A stretch of 64,000 nucleotides of DNA from Clostridioides difficile (GTDB lineage Bacteria > Bacillota > Clostridia > Peptostreptococcales > Peptostreptococcaceae), in the NCBI GenBank assembly GCA_024919175.1, contig CP103804.1, positions 2,232,001 through 2,296,000 of the forward strand, written 5' to 3'. Both the position numbers and the translations under genes were made by a program. This document shows positions 8,968-18,151 of the stretch, piece by piece (the stretch's first letter is position 1; every line of letters starts with the position of its first letter). The notes beneath the pieces were generated by a model. That model did not search any database, was not told the DNA's origin, and saw only the letters and a program-made list of their open reading frames with translations.

Positions 8968-9465
8968 ATGGAACAAAAGGACTATATAGAATTATATGAA
9001 AATGAAGAACTGATAGAGATAAGAGAAGCTCGTTTAGATGATTTGGATATAATAGCGAAATTTAATTATAATTTAGCTAAAGAAACAGAAGGAAAAGAAC
9101 TTGACATGGATGTTTTAACTAAAGGTGTAAGGGCATTGTTATTAGATGAAAGAAAAGGAAAATATTATGTATATACAGTATTTGATAAGGTGGTTGCACA
9201 GATTATGTATACATATGAGTGGAGTGATTGGAGAAATGGAAACTTTCTTTGGATTCAGAGTGTATATGTAGAGAAAGAGTATAGAAGAAAGAACATCTTT
9301 AATTATTTATTTAATTATATAAAAAATATGTGTGATAGAGATGAAAATATTGTTGGAATGAGATTATATGTAGAAAAAGAAAATATAAATGCAAAAGCAA
9401 CGTATGAATCTTTAAATATGTATGAATGTGATTATAATATGTATGAATATGAAGTAATAAACTAG
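8968..9465 (+). CDS. GNAT-family N-acetyltransferase
   Basis: 165 residues with a GNAT fold: N-terminal IREARLDDLDIIAKFNYNLA, a central strand with FLWIQSVYVEKEYRRKNIFNYL (the acetyl-CoA pyrophosphate loop, here RRKNIF in place of the usual RGxGxG), and a C-terminal NINAKATYESLNMYE block. GGGGGAATAAGT precedes the ATG. It follows the AlaX-like gene by 55 bases and may be co-transcribed. The acceptor substrate is unknown; such small acetyltransferases modify amines on metabolites, drugs or proteins. Confidence 0.82.
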   Translation: MEQKDYIELYENEELIEIREARLDDLDIIAKFNYNLAKETEGKELDMDVLTKGVRALLLDERKGKYYVYTVFDKVVAQIMYTYEWSDWRNGNFLWIQSVYVEKEYRRKNIFNYLFNYIKNMCDRDENIVGMRLYVEKENINAKATYESLNMYECDYNMYEYEVIN

Positions 9466-9606
9466 TAATGTAAATATAAGAATTAATAAGCTAGTAATAT
9501 AAGCTTATACTATTATTATATTAAGATTATAAGTTTATCTTGAATATATTGAGAATTGTATGAAATAAACCAGATATTATAATTAAAATTTTTAGGGGGT
9601 ATAAGT

Positions 9607-9921
9607 ATGGGCGTTTTAAAAGTCATGTTTTATGTATTTTTGTTTTTAGATTTAGTATCAATATTCTGTTTCTTTTTTAATAAAGGTAAGATAGCATCTA
9701 ATACAATTGTATTTAATGCAATAGGGGTATATACATTTGTACTTTGTTTCATGCACTTTAGTTCTTATCCAAGTACTAATATTCTTGGTAAATTTATTGC
9801 ATCTCTCTTTTTTATACTTGGAGTTGCAGGAATTATGCTTAAAGAAAAAAATTTTTTATATGCTAGATTACTTTTAACTTTGGTTATTGTTTGTTCTACA
9901 CTTAAATTGTTTGTTATTTAA
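9607..9921 (+). CDS. Small membrane protein of unknown function
   Basis: 104 residues with about four hydrophobic segments (roughly 5-25, 35-55, 58-78, 83-103) and almost no soluble part. The strong site AGGGGGT precedes the ATG. I do not recognise a named family. It stands between a GNAT gene and a VanZ gene and ends at its own short terminator, so it is probably monocistronic. An integral membrane location is the only safe prediction. Confidence 0.7.
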   Translation: MGVLKVMFYVFLFLDLVSIFCFFFNKGKIASNTIVFNAIGVYTFVLCFMHFSSYPSTNILGKFIASLFFILGVAGIMLKEKNFLYARLLLTLVIVCSTLKLFVI

Positions 9922-9951
9922 TAAAATGTATATATAAGGAAATTTATGAAG

Positions 9952-9979
9952 GTCTATATTTTAAAGTATAGGCTTTTTT
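9952..9979 (+). terminator. Terminator of the small membrane protein gene
   Basis: GTCTATA (9952-9958) pairs with TATAGGC (9967-9973, one G-U pair), followed by TTTTTT. Confidence 0.65.
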
Positions 9980-10083
9980 AATGTGTTTAAATTTAACACT
10001 TAAGGAAAATTTAAGAAAATTTTAAAAACATCTTAAATACTTGTTGGTACTATTAAAATATAAAAAGAGAGAAGGTGCTATTA

Positions 10084-11067
10084 TTGAAAAAAGACATGTG
10101 TAGAACTTCAGAAAAATTATTATTATCAACTATATACACAATATTTTTTTTATATGTTTTAATAACTATAAGGATAATTTTATTTAAAGATGTACCAATT
10201 TATGCTATTTTCAAGGGTGGATTTAGGTCTGTCAACTTAATTCCATTTTATACAGTATGGGAATTTATAACAGATAGTAATATTAGTTTTACAAGAGCTA
10301 TTGCAAATATCATAGGTAATATTGGTATATTTATTCCAATGGGAATTTTTCTTCCTGTAGTATTAAAAAAATTAGATAAAAAAACTATAATTACAATAAT
10401 TTCTCTTATTAGTTTAGGATTTGAATTAATACAATATATTTTGGCTATTGGAAGCAGTGATATAGATGATGTGATTCTGAATTCATTAGGTGGAATACTT
10501 GGTATTATTGCTTATACAAAGATGACCAAATTGTTTCCAGATAACATTAAAAAATTACAAGCTATAATAAGTACAAGCATGATTTTGGGAGTGATAGGAC
10601 TGGGTGTCATTGTCACAAACTACCAAAGCTTGTTAACTTTTAAACTTAAGCCAGATAAACAAGTTTCAAGAATATTAGTTGAAGAAAATAAGGAAATAGT
10701 TAAAGATATAGATAAAAATGAGGGAGATATAATTGGTTCATTTGAAAGTTTTAAAAATGGTGTATTAACTATTAAGACAGCTTGTAATAATAATGTAACT
10801 TGTAATAACAATGTAAAGAGTCCAGAAAATTTAATGGACAAGGATGGCTATATAAAAGTTTATCTAAGTAAAAACACAAAATTAATATCTTTTGTAATTA
10901 CTGAAGAAGGGAACAAAGACATAATTAGATATGGAGAATTTGATTCTAAAAATTTACCTCTGTTAAAGAAATCTGATACAGTTGAGATTTGGATTGATAA
11001 AGACAATCAACCAAAAGATGAGCATGGAATCACAGCTACTAGATTATTAATTGGATTAGGTGAATAG
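10084..11067 (+). CDS. VanZ-family membrane protein with C-terminal extracellular domain
   Basis: 327 residues from TTG 10084, chosen because GAAGG (10071-10075) lies 8 bases upstream; the in-frame GTG at 10075 overlaps that site. Residues about 1-150 form the VanZ domain: several membrane helices with NLIPFYTVWEF and NIIGNIGIFIPMGIFLP, and IDDVILNSLGGILG. A further transmembrane helix (about 163-180) leads to a polar C-terminal domain of about 145 residues that should be outside the membrane. VanZ was first seen in a glycopeptide-resistance cluster (teicoplanin); its activity is unsettled. An 18-base imperfect tandem repeat (10781-10816) encodes a duplicated TCNNNV unit in the outer domain. 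Confidence 0.85.
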   Translation: MKKDMCRTSEKLLLSTIYTIFFLYVLITIRIILFKDVPIYAIFKGGFRSVNLIPFYTVWEFITDSNISFTRAIANIIGNIGIFIPMGIFLPVVLKKLDKKTIITIISLISLGFELIQYILAIGSSDIDDVILNSLGGILGIIAYTKMTKLFPDNIKKLQAIISTSMILGVIGLGVIVTNYQSLLTFKLKPDKQVSRILVEENKEIVKDIDKNEGDIIGSFESFKNGVLTIKTACNNNVTCNNNVKSPENLMDKDGYIKVYLSKNTKLISFVITEEGNKDIIRYGEFDSKNLPLLKKSDTVEIWIDKDNQPKDEHGITATRLLIGLGE

Positions 11068-11179
11068 AATATCCAACAAAAAAAGAATAACAAAAGTAAA
11101 AAACGAAAAAACTATTTCTATAATTATTTTTACATTATACACAAAAATATATCAACGATTGAAGGAGTAGAGATAAATT

Positions 11180-11968
11180 ATGGAGATAATAAAATATATT
11201 CTGTATTTTTTTATATATTCATTTCTAGGATGGGTAGTAGAAAGTGCAGGATGTTCTATAGCAAGCAAAAGGATAATTAATAGAGGTTTTTTAAATGGTC
11301 CAATATGTCCTGTTTATGGTTTTGGAGCAGTACTTGTGATATCAATATTGGGAAGATTTGACAATATAATTATTTTATTTTTGATAGGAATGATTTTGAC
11401 TACAATACTAGAATATTTTACAGGATTTGTTTTAGAAACATTATTTCATGCTAAATGGTGGGATTATTCTGACCAAAAATTTAATGTAAAGGGAAGAGTC
11501 TGTTTAAAAAATGCAATATATTTTGGTATAATGTCTGTTGTAATAATAAAATTTATACATCCTTATATAGAATATATTGTAAATACTATTCCGTATAATA
11601 TATTGATTTCAATAGTGGTAATTACGACTTTATGGACAATTGTGGATTTAATTATTACTATCATATCACTTAAAAAATTAGATATGAAGCTCAATTTATT
11701 AGATGAAATAATTACAGACTTAAATGGTATAAATATGAAGTTAGATAAGTTTGATAGAAGAGAAATACAAGCTTTATTTAAAACAATAAATAGTGAAGAA
11801 TTAGAAGCTAGAGAAAAATTAAACAAAATAAACAGTAAATTAGACCGTATAGAATCCAATATTATATTACAAAAAAGAATTATCAAAGCTTTCCCAGATA
11901 TAAAACATAAAAAACAACAAGAGCAATTACAATACTTTAAAGAAATAATTAATGACAATAAAAGATGA
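11180..11968 (+). CDS. CmpB-type putative ABC transporter permease (six-helix membrane protein)
   Basis: 262 residues. The N-terminal 165 hold about five or six membrane helices with the signature of the CmpB family (putative ABC transporter type IV permeases): YSFLGWVVESAGCS, RGFLNGPICPVYGFG and TILEYFTGFVLE, then WWDYSDQKFNVKGRVCLK. The C-terminal hundred residues are charged and helical, probably a cytoplasmic coiled coil. GAAGGAG precedes the ATG. No ATPase gene is adjacent, so a transport role is unproven. It ends at a strong terminator. Confidence 0.8.
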   Translation: MEIIKYILYFFIYSFLGWVVESAGCSIASKRIINRGFLNGPICPVYGFGAVLVISILGRFDNIIILFLIGMILTTILEYFTGFVLETLFHAKWWDYSDQKFNVKGRVCLKNAIYFGIMSVVIIKFIHPYIEYIVNTIPYNILISIVVITTLWTIVDLIITIISLKKLDMKLNLLDEIITDLNGINMKLDKFDRREIQALFKTINSEELEAREKLNKINSKLDRIESNIILQKRIIKAFPDIKHKKQQEQLQYFKEIINDNKR

Positions 11969-12022
11969 AAATATGATTCAATTAAAAATAAATAGAAAAA
12001 TAGTATTTATAAAATAATTTGC

Positions 12023-12055
12023 AAAGAACTCTATGATAATAGAATAGAGTTCTTT
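12023..12055 (+). terminator. Terminator after the CmpB-like gene
   Basis: AAAGAACTCTAT (12023-12034) pairs perfectly with ATAGAGTTCTTT (12044-12055), followed by ATTTTT. Confidence 0.85.
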
Positions 12056-12256
12056 ATTTTTGGGAGAAATAGAGTTGATTTGCTGAAAACAAAATATATT
12101 ATCTCTGAATAACAAATATTTTGAAAATTATAAAAACATATATTGACAATTTGTGTCAAAAATACTAACATTAGTATATAAAGAATTTTATATAAAAATA
12201 TCTTTATAAATTGCAATAATTCTAAAAATATAAATTTACTTAAAGAGGGGAATGAT

Positions 12257-13582
12257 TTGCCAATGAGCGAGATAACTAGTCAAATGATAAGTACAGAAGA
12301 AAAAAAATATGTTGCTAAAACTCAAAAAATACCTTATTATCCAGTAGCATTTAAATCAGGTGAAGGTGCAATGTTATATGATTATGAAGGTAATGAGTAT
12401 GTAGACTTTTTAGCAAGTGCAGGCTCTGCAAATGTAGGTCATGGAAATAAGGAAATCTCACAAGCAGTTAAAGAACAAATGGATGATATCACACAATATA
12501 CACTTGCATATTTCCATAGTGAACCTCCTGTAAAACTAGCTGAAAAGCTTGTGGAAATAGCCCCTGGAGATAATGATAAGAAAGTATTATACAGTGCAAC
12601 AGGTTCTGCTTGTATAGATGCTGCTATAAAATTAGCAAGAGGATACACTGGAAGAACAAAAATAATATCTATGTGTGAATCATATCATGGAAGTACTTAT
12701 GGAGCTATATCTATATCTGCATTAAGTACAAACATGAGAAGAAAAATGGGTCCATTATTACCAGAAGTTTATCACTTCCATTATCCAGATAAAAATAGAA
12801 CTGCTAAAGAATGTTTAGATGAAATGGAATACGCTTTTGCACACTACTTACCAGTAGAAGAAGTAGCTGCAATATTTATAGAACCAATTGCAGGAGATGC
12901 AGGAATAATAGTACCTCCAGTAGAATGGATTCAAGGATTGAGTAAAATATGTAAAGAAAATGGAATACTACTTATAAGTGATGAAATACAACAAGGTATG
13001 GGAAGAACAGGTAAATGGTTTGGTATAGAAAATTTTGGTATTGAAGCAGACCTTATAGTTCTTGGAAAATCTGTTGGTGGAGGATTACCTCTAGGAGCAG
13101 TTGTTGGAAGAACAGAAATAATGCAAAGCCTTGATGCACCAGCACATCTATTTACTTTAGCTGGAAATACAACAGTATGTGTAGCTGCTTTAAAATCTAT
13201 AGAAATAATTGAAAGAGAAAACTTACTTCAAAAGAGTATAGAAATGGGAGATTATATTAAAGCAGGATTTGAAAAACTAAAAGAAAAATACGATATAATT
13301 GGAGAAATAAGAGGATTAGGTTTGTCTATAGGAGTTGATATAGTTAAAGGAAAAGGTTCTACTGAAAAACATCCAGATGCTACAGCAAAGATATGCTATA
13401 GATGTATACAAACTGGTTTGATAATGATATTCTTAGGACAATCTACTTTAAGAGTACAACCACCTCTAGTAATAACTAAGGAGCAAGTAGATAAAGCAAT
13501 GAGTATTATAGATTCTGCAATAGATGATTATTTAAATGGTAGAATTGGTGACGAAGTTTATGAAGTAACTCAAGGTTGGTAA
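12257..13582 (+). CDS. Class III pyridoxal-phosphate aminotransferase (4-aminobutyrate aminotransferase-like)
   Basis: 441 residues of the class III (omega) aminotransferase family. Visible are the GSGEGAMLYDYEGNEYVDF-like N-terminal block, SATGSACIDAAIKLARGYTG (cofactor phosphate), YHGSTYG, FIEPIAGDAGI, LLISDEIQQGMGRTG (ring-binding Asp) and LGKSVGGGLPLGAVVG with the Schiff-base Lys. The family moves the amino group of omega-amino acids such as GABA or ornithine to 2-oxoglutarate or pyruvate; residues fixing the donor cannot be judged. AGAGGGG (12244-12250) is 6 bases before TTG 12257 and 12 before ATG 12263, so either could be the start. It stands alone between two terminators. Confidence 0.85.
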   Translation: MPMSEITSQMISTEEKKYVAKTQKIPYYPVAFKSGEGAMLYDYEGNEYVDFLASAGSANVGHGNKEISQAVKEQMDDITQYTLAYFHSEPPVKLAEKLVEIAPGDNDKKVLYSATGSACIDAAIKLARGYTGRTKIISMCESYHGSTYGAISISALSTNMRRKMGPLLPEVYHFHYPDKNRTAKECLDEMEYAFAHYLPVEEVAAIFIEPIAGDAGIIVPPVEWIQGLSKICKENGILLISDEIQQGMGRTGKWFGIENFGIEADLIVLGKSVGGGLPLGAVVGRTEIMQSLDAPAHLFTLAGNTTVCVAALKSIEIIERENLLQKSIEMGDYIKAGFEKLKEKYDIIGEIRGLGLSIGVDIVKGKGSTEKHPDATAKICYRCIQTGLIMIFLGQSTLRVQPPLVITKEQVDKAMSIIDSAIDDYLNGRIGDEVYEVTQGW

Positions 13583-13599
13583 AATAAATATTAAATAAA

Positions 13600-13650
13600 A
13601 AAGAGTTATCTCAATTTTAGAAAATGATTTCTGAAATGAGATAACTCTTT
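13600..13650. terminator. Bidirectional terminator between convergent genes
   Basis: AAAGAGTTATCTCA (13600-13613) pairs perfectly with TGAGATAACTCTTT (13637-13650). A-rich and T-rich flanks make it usable on both strands. Confidence 0.85.
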
Positions 13651-13654
13651 TAAG

Positions 13655-14089
13655 CTACCCACAAGTAAGAAGATTAGCCGATTCATTAAAGGTTATGTTT
13701 TGGGTATTACTTTTGTGAGTATCAGAAACAGTATTACGAGAATAGTTACCCTTACTCGAACTATCTGTCAATTTTGTTATAATCAAAATTGCTAAAAGAA
13801 TAAAAATTACTGTGTATAAAGCAATAACATATGGTTTTCTTTTATATTTGTATTTGTTATTAAAAAAAGAATGTCCATAATTATCTTTATTGACCTTATG
13901 TTTGTTTATATTCGTATTCTTTTTTTTGTTATTTTTCTTTTTATCATCCTTTTTTTTATTTTTAGGGTAAGGAATGACTTTGTGTGTATCATCAAGTTTG
14001 ACATTTTTATTTTTTTGAATATTGTTTTCTAGGCTAGCTTTTTTTTCTCCAAATTGAATAGTTTTATTGGTATTGTTGTTATCTTTCAA
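13655..14089 (-). CDS. Lysine/asparagine-rich single-pass membrane protein of unknown function
   Basis: 144 residues. The first 85 are extremely polar and basic (a KNKKKDDKKKNNKKKNTN stretch near 43-60). One membrane helix follows at about 88-108 (PYVIALYTVIFILLAILII) and then a 35-residue tail. Charge distribution suggests a cytoplasmic basic N-terminus and an external C-terminus. No family is recognised. It lies 89 bases downstream of hydG on the same strand and ends at the terminator, so it could be the last gene of the hyd operon or separate. The basic tail might bind nucleic acid or acidic lipids; that is speculation. Confidence 0.65.
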   Translation of the reverse strand: MKDNNNTNKTIQFGEKKASLENNIQKNKNVKLDDTHKVIPYPKNKKKDDKKKNNKKKNTNINKHKVNKDNYGHSFFNNKYKYKRKPYVIALYTVIFILLAILIITKLTDSSSKGNYSRNTVSDTHKSNTQNITFNESANLLTCG

Positions 14090-14178
14090 TGTTAATCTCC
14101 CTCCCTTAAACTTTCCCTTTAGATAATATTACTACTAACCTATAGAATATACAATAATAATATACAATGAATAAAATT

Positions 14179-15555
14179 TTATAAGTATAAATCTCTTTCG
14201 CCACGTTCTAAGGCAGTCATATTGTTAGATACGATGTTTCTTATGTCTTCTCTTTCTATCTTAGCTATTTCTTCAGTAATAAGCTTTTTACCCATAGCTT
14301 TAAGTTCTTCATCGCCATAATCAATTAAGAATTCATTTAATGTAGTAAGTGCATTTGGTGTACAGACATTATGAATTTGACGACTCTTAGCTAAACTCAT
14401 AAATCTATCTCCAGTTCTACCTTTTCGATAACAGGCTGTACAGTAACTAGGTATATATCCATTAGTGATTAGTTCCTTAAGTACCTCTACAGGGCTTCTG
14501 TGGTCTCCAACCTCGAATTGATCTGTATTGTCACCATCTTCATATGCTTTATATCCACCAACACCTGTTAGAGAACCTGCACTAACTTGTGATACACCAT
14601 ATTTTAGTAATTCATTTCTCATTTCAGCCGTTTCTCTAGTAGACATTATAATTCCAGTAAAAGGAACAGCTAATCTAGTTATAGCCACGATTTTTTTAAA
14701 CATATCATCAGAAACTAAATGAGGGAAGTTTTCTAAACTCATACCCTCAGCCTTTTTTAATCTAGGGAAAGATATGGTATGGAATCCTACACCAAATTTT
14801 TCTTCTAGGTGTTCATTATGCATCATAAGTCCCAAAACTTCAAATTTAGGGTCTGCTAGACCAAATAAAACTCCTGCACCAACATCATCAACACCAGCCT
14901 CCATGGCTCTATCAAAAGCTGTTAAATGGTAGTAGTAGTCATTTTTTATAGATTGACCATGCATCTTTATAAATGTTGGCTTATGGTAAGTTTCTTGGAA
15001 TAGTATATAAGTTCCAATTCCTTTTTCTTTTAGTAGTTTATATTCTTCTACATTAGTAGCTGCTATGTTAACGTTTACCCTTCTTATGTTACCATTTTTA
15101 TTATATGTTGAATAAATTGCATCTAAACAGTCCAATATATAATTTATATCACAATTTTTAGGGTCTTCACCAGCTTCTAAAGCAAGTCTTTTATGACCCA
15201 TTTTTTCAAGTATTTTAACTTCTTCTCTTATTTCGTCCATAGAGAGTTTTTTTCTTTTAAATTTATTACATGTATTAAAACCACAGTAAACACATTCATT
15301 TACACAGTAGTTTGATACATAGAGAGGGGCAAATAAAACCACTCTATTACCATATATTTCATTTTTTATTTGCCCAGCTATACTAAATAACCTATCAAGT
15401 TGTTTTTTATCTTCTACTTCAAGAAGTATAGCTATATCTTTGTAGCTAAGTTTTTCTCTTCTATCAGCCTTATCAAGTACTTTTTCAATATCATCAGAAG
15501 TTGAATTTTTTGCATCCTCTAATAAAGAATTAATAAGTTCATGTTTTATGAACAT
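14179..15555 (-). CDS. hydG: [FeFe]-hydrogenase H-cluster radical SAM maturase HydG
   Basis: 458 residues. The radical SAM motif CVNECVYC (CxxxCxxC) lies near residues 85-92 and binds the cluster that cleaves S-adenosylmethionine. The C-terminal cysteines of the second cluster are in YCTACYRKGRTGDRFM. HydG cleaves tyrosine to make the CO and CN ligands of the hydrogenase H-cluster and p-cresol. Its ATG directly follows the hydE stop codon with no gap; the ribosome binding site GGAGGCG lies in the end of hydE, so the two are translationally coupled. No hydrogenase structural gene lies in the window. Confidence 0.95.
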   Translation of the reverse strand: MFIKHELINSLLEDAKNSTSDDIEKVLDKADRREKLSYKDIAILLEVEDKKQLDRLFSIAGQIKNEIYGNRVVLFAPLYVSNYCVNECVYCGFNTCNKFKRKKLSMDEIREEVKILEKMGHKRLALEAGEDPKNCDINYILDCLDAIYSTYNKNGNIRRVNVNIAATNVEEYKLLKEKGIGTYILFQETYHKPTFIKMHGQSIKNDYYYHLTAFDRAMEAGVDDVGAGVLFGLADPKFEVLGLMMHNEHLEEKFGVGFHTISFPRLKKAEGMSLENFPHLVSDDMFKKIVAITRLAVPFTGIIMSTRETAEMRNELLKYGVSQVSAGSLTGVGGYKAYEDGDNTDQFEVGDHRSPVEVLKELITNGYIPSYCTACYRKGRTGDRFMSLAKSRQIHNVCTPNALTTLNEFLIDYGDEELKAMGKKLITEEIAKIEREDIRNIVSNNMTALERGERDLYL

Positions 15556-16641
15556 TTACAAACGCCTCCATTCAATATTATCACCACGAGAGTAGTCAAC
15601 TTTAAGTCCTAGAGACTTGATATTTTCCTCTAAACTCTGGTGATATTCACAAGCTTCTTGACCAGTAAATGCTTTGTTATCATAAAGAGAATATTGTTTT
15701 CTAAATTCTTGAGGAGAAAGGTTTGGCATAATTACATTACAACCAGCTAAAAGACCTGCATTTCTACCACTAGGGTTTATAGATGCAAGAGCTGTTGTAG
15801 CAGGTAATAAGACTTTTGGAAGTAGAAGTCTTGTAATTGAAAGCATAAGTAGTGTTTTTTCTAAATCACCATGTTTATAATCTTTAAAGATTGTATCATG
15901 ATGTGGTATAAAAGGTCCTATACCAACCATATGAGGATTTAACTCTTTTAGGTATAATAAGTCACGAACAAGGTCCTCATTGCTTTGGAATGGTGACTCA
16001 ACCATAAATCCAGCACCTACCTGATAACCAATTTCCTTGAGGTTTTTAAGGCATTCTTTTCTAGTTCTAAGTTCAATGTTTGGCGGATGTAATTTTTTGT
16101 AATGGCTATCTGTAGCAGTTTCATGTCTTAAAAGGTATCTATCTGCACCACTTAAAAAGTATTTTTTATAGGAGTCATAGCTTTTTTCTCCTAATGATAA
16201 TGTTATAGCACAATTCTCATATTTATTTTTTATACTTGAAACAATCTCACATATCTTATCATCAGTAAAATATGTGTCTTCACCACCTTGTAAAACAAAA
16301 GTTCTGTATCCTATCTTGTAACCTATATCACAACATTCGAGTATTTCATCTAGTGAAAGTCGATATCTTGTAATATTTTTGTTAGAAGATTGTATACCAC
16401 AGTAGTAACAATTGTTTTTGCAGTAGTTTGTAAGTTCTATAAGTCCTCTTAAGTATACTCTATTTCCATAATGTTTATTTCTCATATCGCTAGCTTGCTT
16501 GTAAAGATAGTTTCTCAAATTTTGTTCAAAGTTATATTCTTCATTGTCGATATTTTCTATTAAGTATAGTAGTTCATCAAAGCTTAATGAATTAGTGCTG
16601 TAAAGTTTATCTATAAAGTATTTAATCTTATTTTTAGTCAT
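15556..16641 (-). CDS. hydE: [FeFe]-hydrogenase H-cluster radical SAM maturase HydE
   Basis: 361 residues, radical SAM enzyme with CKNNCYYC (CxxxCxxC) near residues 73-80, then YRLSLDEILECC and VLQGGEDTYFTD typical of HydE. It acts with HydG and HydF in building the H-cluster dithiolate-bridged diiron unit. The order is hydF, 35-base gap, hydE, zero gap, hydG. It is cytoplasmic and oxygen-sensitive by family. No anomalies were seen. Confidence 0.94.
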   Translation of the reverse strand: MTKNKIKYFIDKLYSTNSLSFDELLYLIENIDNEEYNFEQNLRNYLYKQASDMRNKHYGNRVYLRGLIELTNYCKNNCYYCGIQSSNKNITRYRLSLDEILECCDIGYKIGYRTFVLQGGEDTYFTDDKICEIVSSIKNKYENCAITLSLGEKSYDSYKKYFLSGADRYLLRHETATDSHYKKLHPPNIELRTRKECLKNLKEIGYQVGAGFMVESPFQSNEDLVRDLLYLKELNPHMVGIGPFIPHHDTIFKDYKHGDLEKTLLMLSITRLLLPKVLLPATTALASINPSGRNAGLLAGCNVIMPNLSPQEFRKQYSLYDNKAFTGQEACEYHQSLEENIKSLGLKVDYSRGDNIEWRRL

Positions 16642-16676
16642 ATCTAAATATGTATTTATTAAATATAGTTAAATTT

Positions 16677-17885
16677 TTAGTAATTGAAAAGTTCAAGTGA
16701 TCTTTCCAAAATACCTTTTGTATATGCTATTAAAATACCATAGTTTACAATAGGTACATTGAAAGATTTTGCCTTTTCTATTCTAGATAACATTCCAGCT
16801 CTATTCATCATACAAGCTCCACAATGAACTACAAGTGCATATTCAGTTATATCTTCAGTGAAGGATACTCCAGAACTAAATTCAAAAGTAATATTTTTAC
16901 CAGTTTTATTTCTAATCATATTAGGGATTTTAACTGTTCCAATATCATCAGTTTGTCTGTGATGAGTGCAACCTTCAGCCATCAAGACCTTGTCACCATC
17001 TTTTAAATTTTCTAAAGCATAGGCACCCTCAATTAATTCTTTAAGGTCTCCTTTTTGTCTAGCGAATAATATGGAAAAAGATGTAAGAGGAATGTCTTTT
17101 GGAGTATCTTTTTCCACTTGTGGAAATACTTGAGAGTCAGTAATAACAAGCTTAGGTTTTTTACTTAAATTAGATAGAGTTTCTTTTAAGTTATCTTCTT
17201 TTGTAACTATAGAAATTGCTCCAGTATCTAAAATATCTCTTATAACTTGCTGTTGAGGAAGTATAAGTCTACCTTTTGGAGCAGCCTTGTCTATTGGAAC
17301 GACTAAGACAACTAAATCATTTGGATCAATTAAATCTGATACCAATTTAAACTCATTACTATCTTTAGGTAAAACCTTTATTATTTCATTTTTTAAATTT
17401 TCAATTCCAATTTTATCTGTTGATGAGACAGAAACAACTGGACACTTAACTTTATTTTTGGTTAAGTTTAAAATTTCAGATTGATTTTTAATTGTATCAA
17501 TCTTGTTAAGTACTAAAATATGAGGTATATTTTTATCATCAAACTTTTCAATTAGTGATAAATCTTCTTTTGAAACACCAATTTGGCAATCCACTACTAG
17601 TAAAGCTATGTCTGTCTTTTCTAAAATATCTAATGATTTGCTTATTCGAAGCTCACCAAGCTCACCAACATCGTCAAGACCAGCAGTATCTATAAGAACA
17701 CAAGGTCCTATAGGAAGGATTTCCATTGGTCTAAATACTGGGTCTGTAGTAGTTCCAGCAATATCTGATACTATTGCAGCACTTTGATTTGTTATAGCAT
17801 TTATTACACTAGATTTACCTGCATTTCTTTTGCCAAAGAGACCTATATGTACTCTTATTGATTGTGGAGTAGAATTTAGACTCAT
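16677..17885 (-). CDS. hydF: [FeFe]-hydrogenase maturation GTPase HydF
   Basis: 402 residues. The N-terminal G domain has GKRNAGKSSVINAI (P-loop), DIAGTT (switch), DTAGLDD (G3) and LNKID (G4). The C-terminal domain carries the Fe-S ligands in EGCTHHRQTDD and HCGACMMNR (CxH...CxxC). HydF is the scaffold on which the diiron subcluster is built and from which it passes to the apo-hydrogenase. It lies 14 bases after the TM1266-like gene and leads hydE and hydG. Confidence 0.95.
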   Translation of the reverse strand: MSLNSTPQSIRVHIGLFGKRNAGKSSVINAITNQSAAIVSDIAGTTTDPVFRPMEILPIGPCVLIDTAGLDDVGELGELRISKSLDILEKTDIALLVVDCQIGVSKEDLSLIEKFDDKNIPHILVLNKIDTIKNQSEILNLTKNKVKCPVVSVSSTDKIGIENLKNEIIKVLPKDSNEFKLVSDLIDPNDLVVLVVPIDKAAPKGRLILPQQQVIRDILDTGAISIVTKEDNLKETLSNLSKKPKLVITDSQVFPQVEKDTPKDIPLTSFSILFARQKGDLKELIEGAYALENLKDGDKVLMAEGCTHHRQTDDIGTVKIPNMIRNKTGKNITFEFSSGVSFTEDITEYALVVHCGACMMNRAGMLSRIEKAKSFNVPIVNYGILIAYTKGILERSLELFNY

Positions 17886-17899
17886 TTGTACTCACCACC

Positions 17900-18151
17900 T
17901 TAAATTTCTTTTTTTGATATACTAGTTTTTACAGATACATGAGGTATATTTCCCAATTTACCAGTCAAACTATTGATAATATCCATTTCGCCAACAACTG
18001 CTATACATACAATTGAGACACCTTCTTCTTCACAAGGAATTCCCATTCTACCTTTAATAATACCTTTAAAAGTTGATACAACTTCATTAAATTTAAGCTG
18101 ACATTCTTTTGGTTCTTCCAAAATAGCACTTATAACCGCAACCTTTTTCAT
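17900..18151 (-). CDS. TM1266-family putative regulator of the iron-only hydrogenase system
   Basis: 83 residues with an ACT-like ferredoxin fold (KKVAVISAILEEP; FKGIIKGRMGIP; VSIVCIAVVGEMDIINSL). It matches the small TM1266/NikR C-terminal-like family found with hydEFG. It has no DNA-binding domain, so it probably binds a ligand or partner. AGGAGGATATTT precedes the ATG. It is first in the operon. The family role as regulator is a database convention, not proven. Confidence 0.8.
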   Translation of the reverse strand: MKKVAVISAILEEPKECQLKFNEVVSTFKGIIKGRMGIPCEEEGVSIVCIAVVGEMDIINSLTGKLGNIPHVSVKTSISKKEI

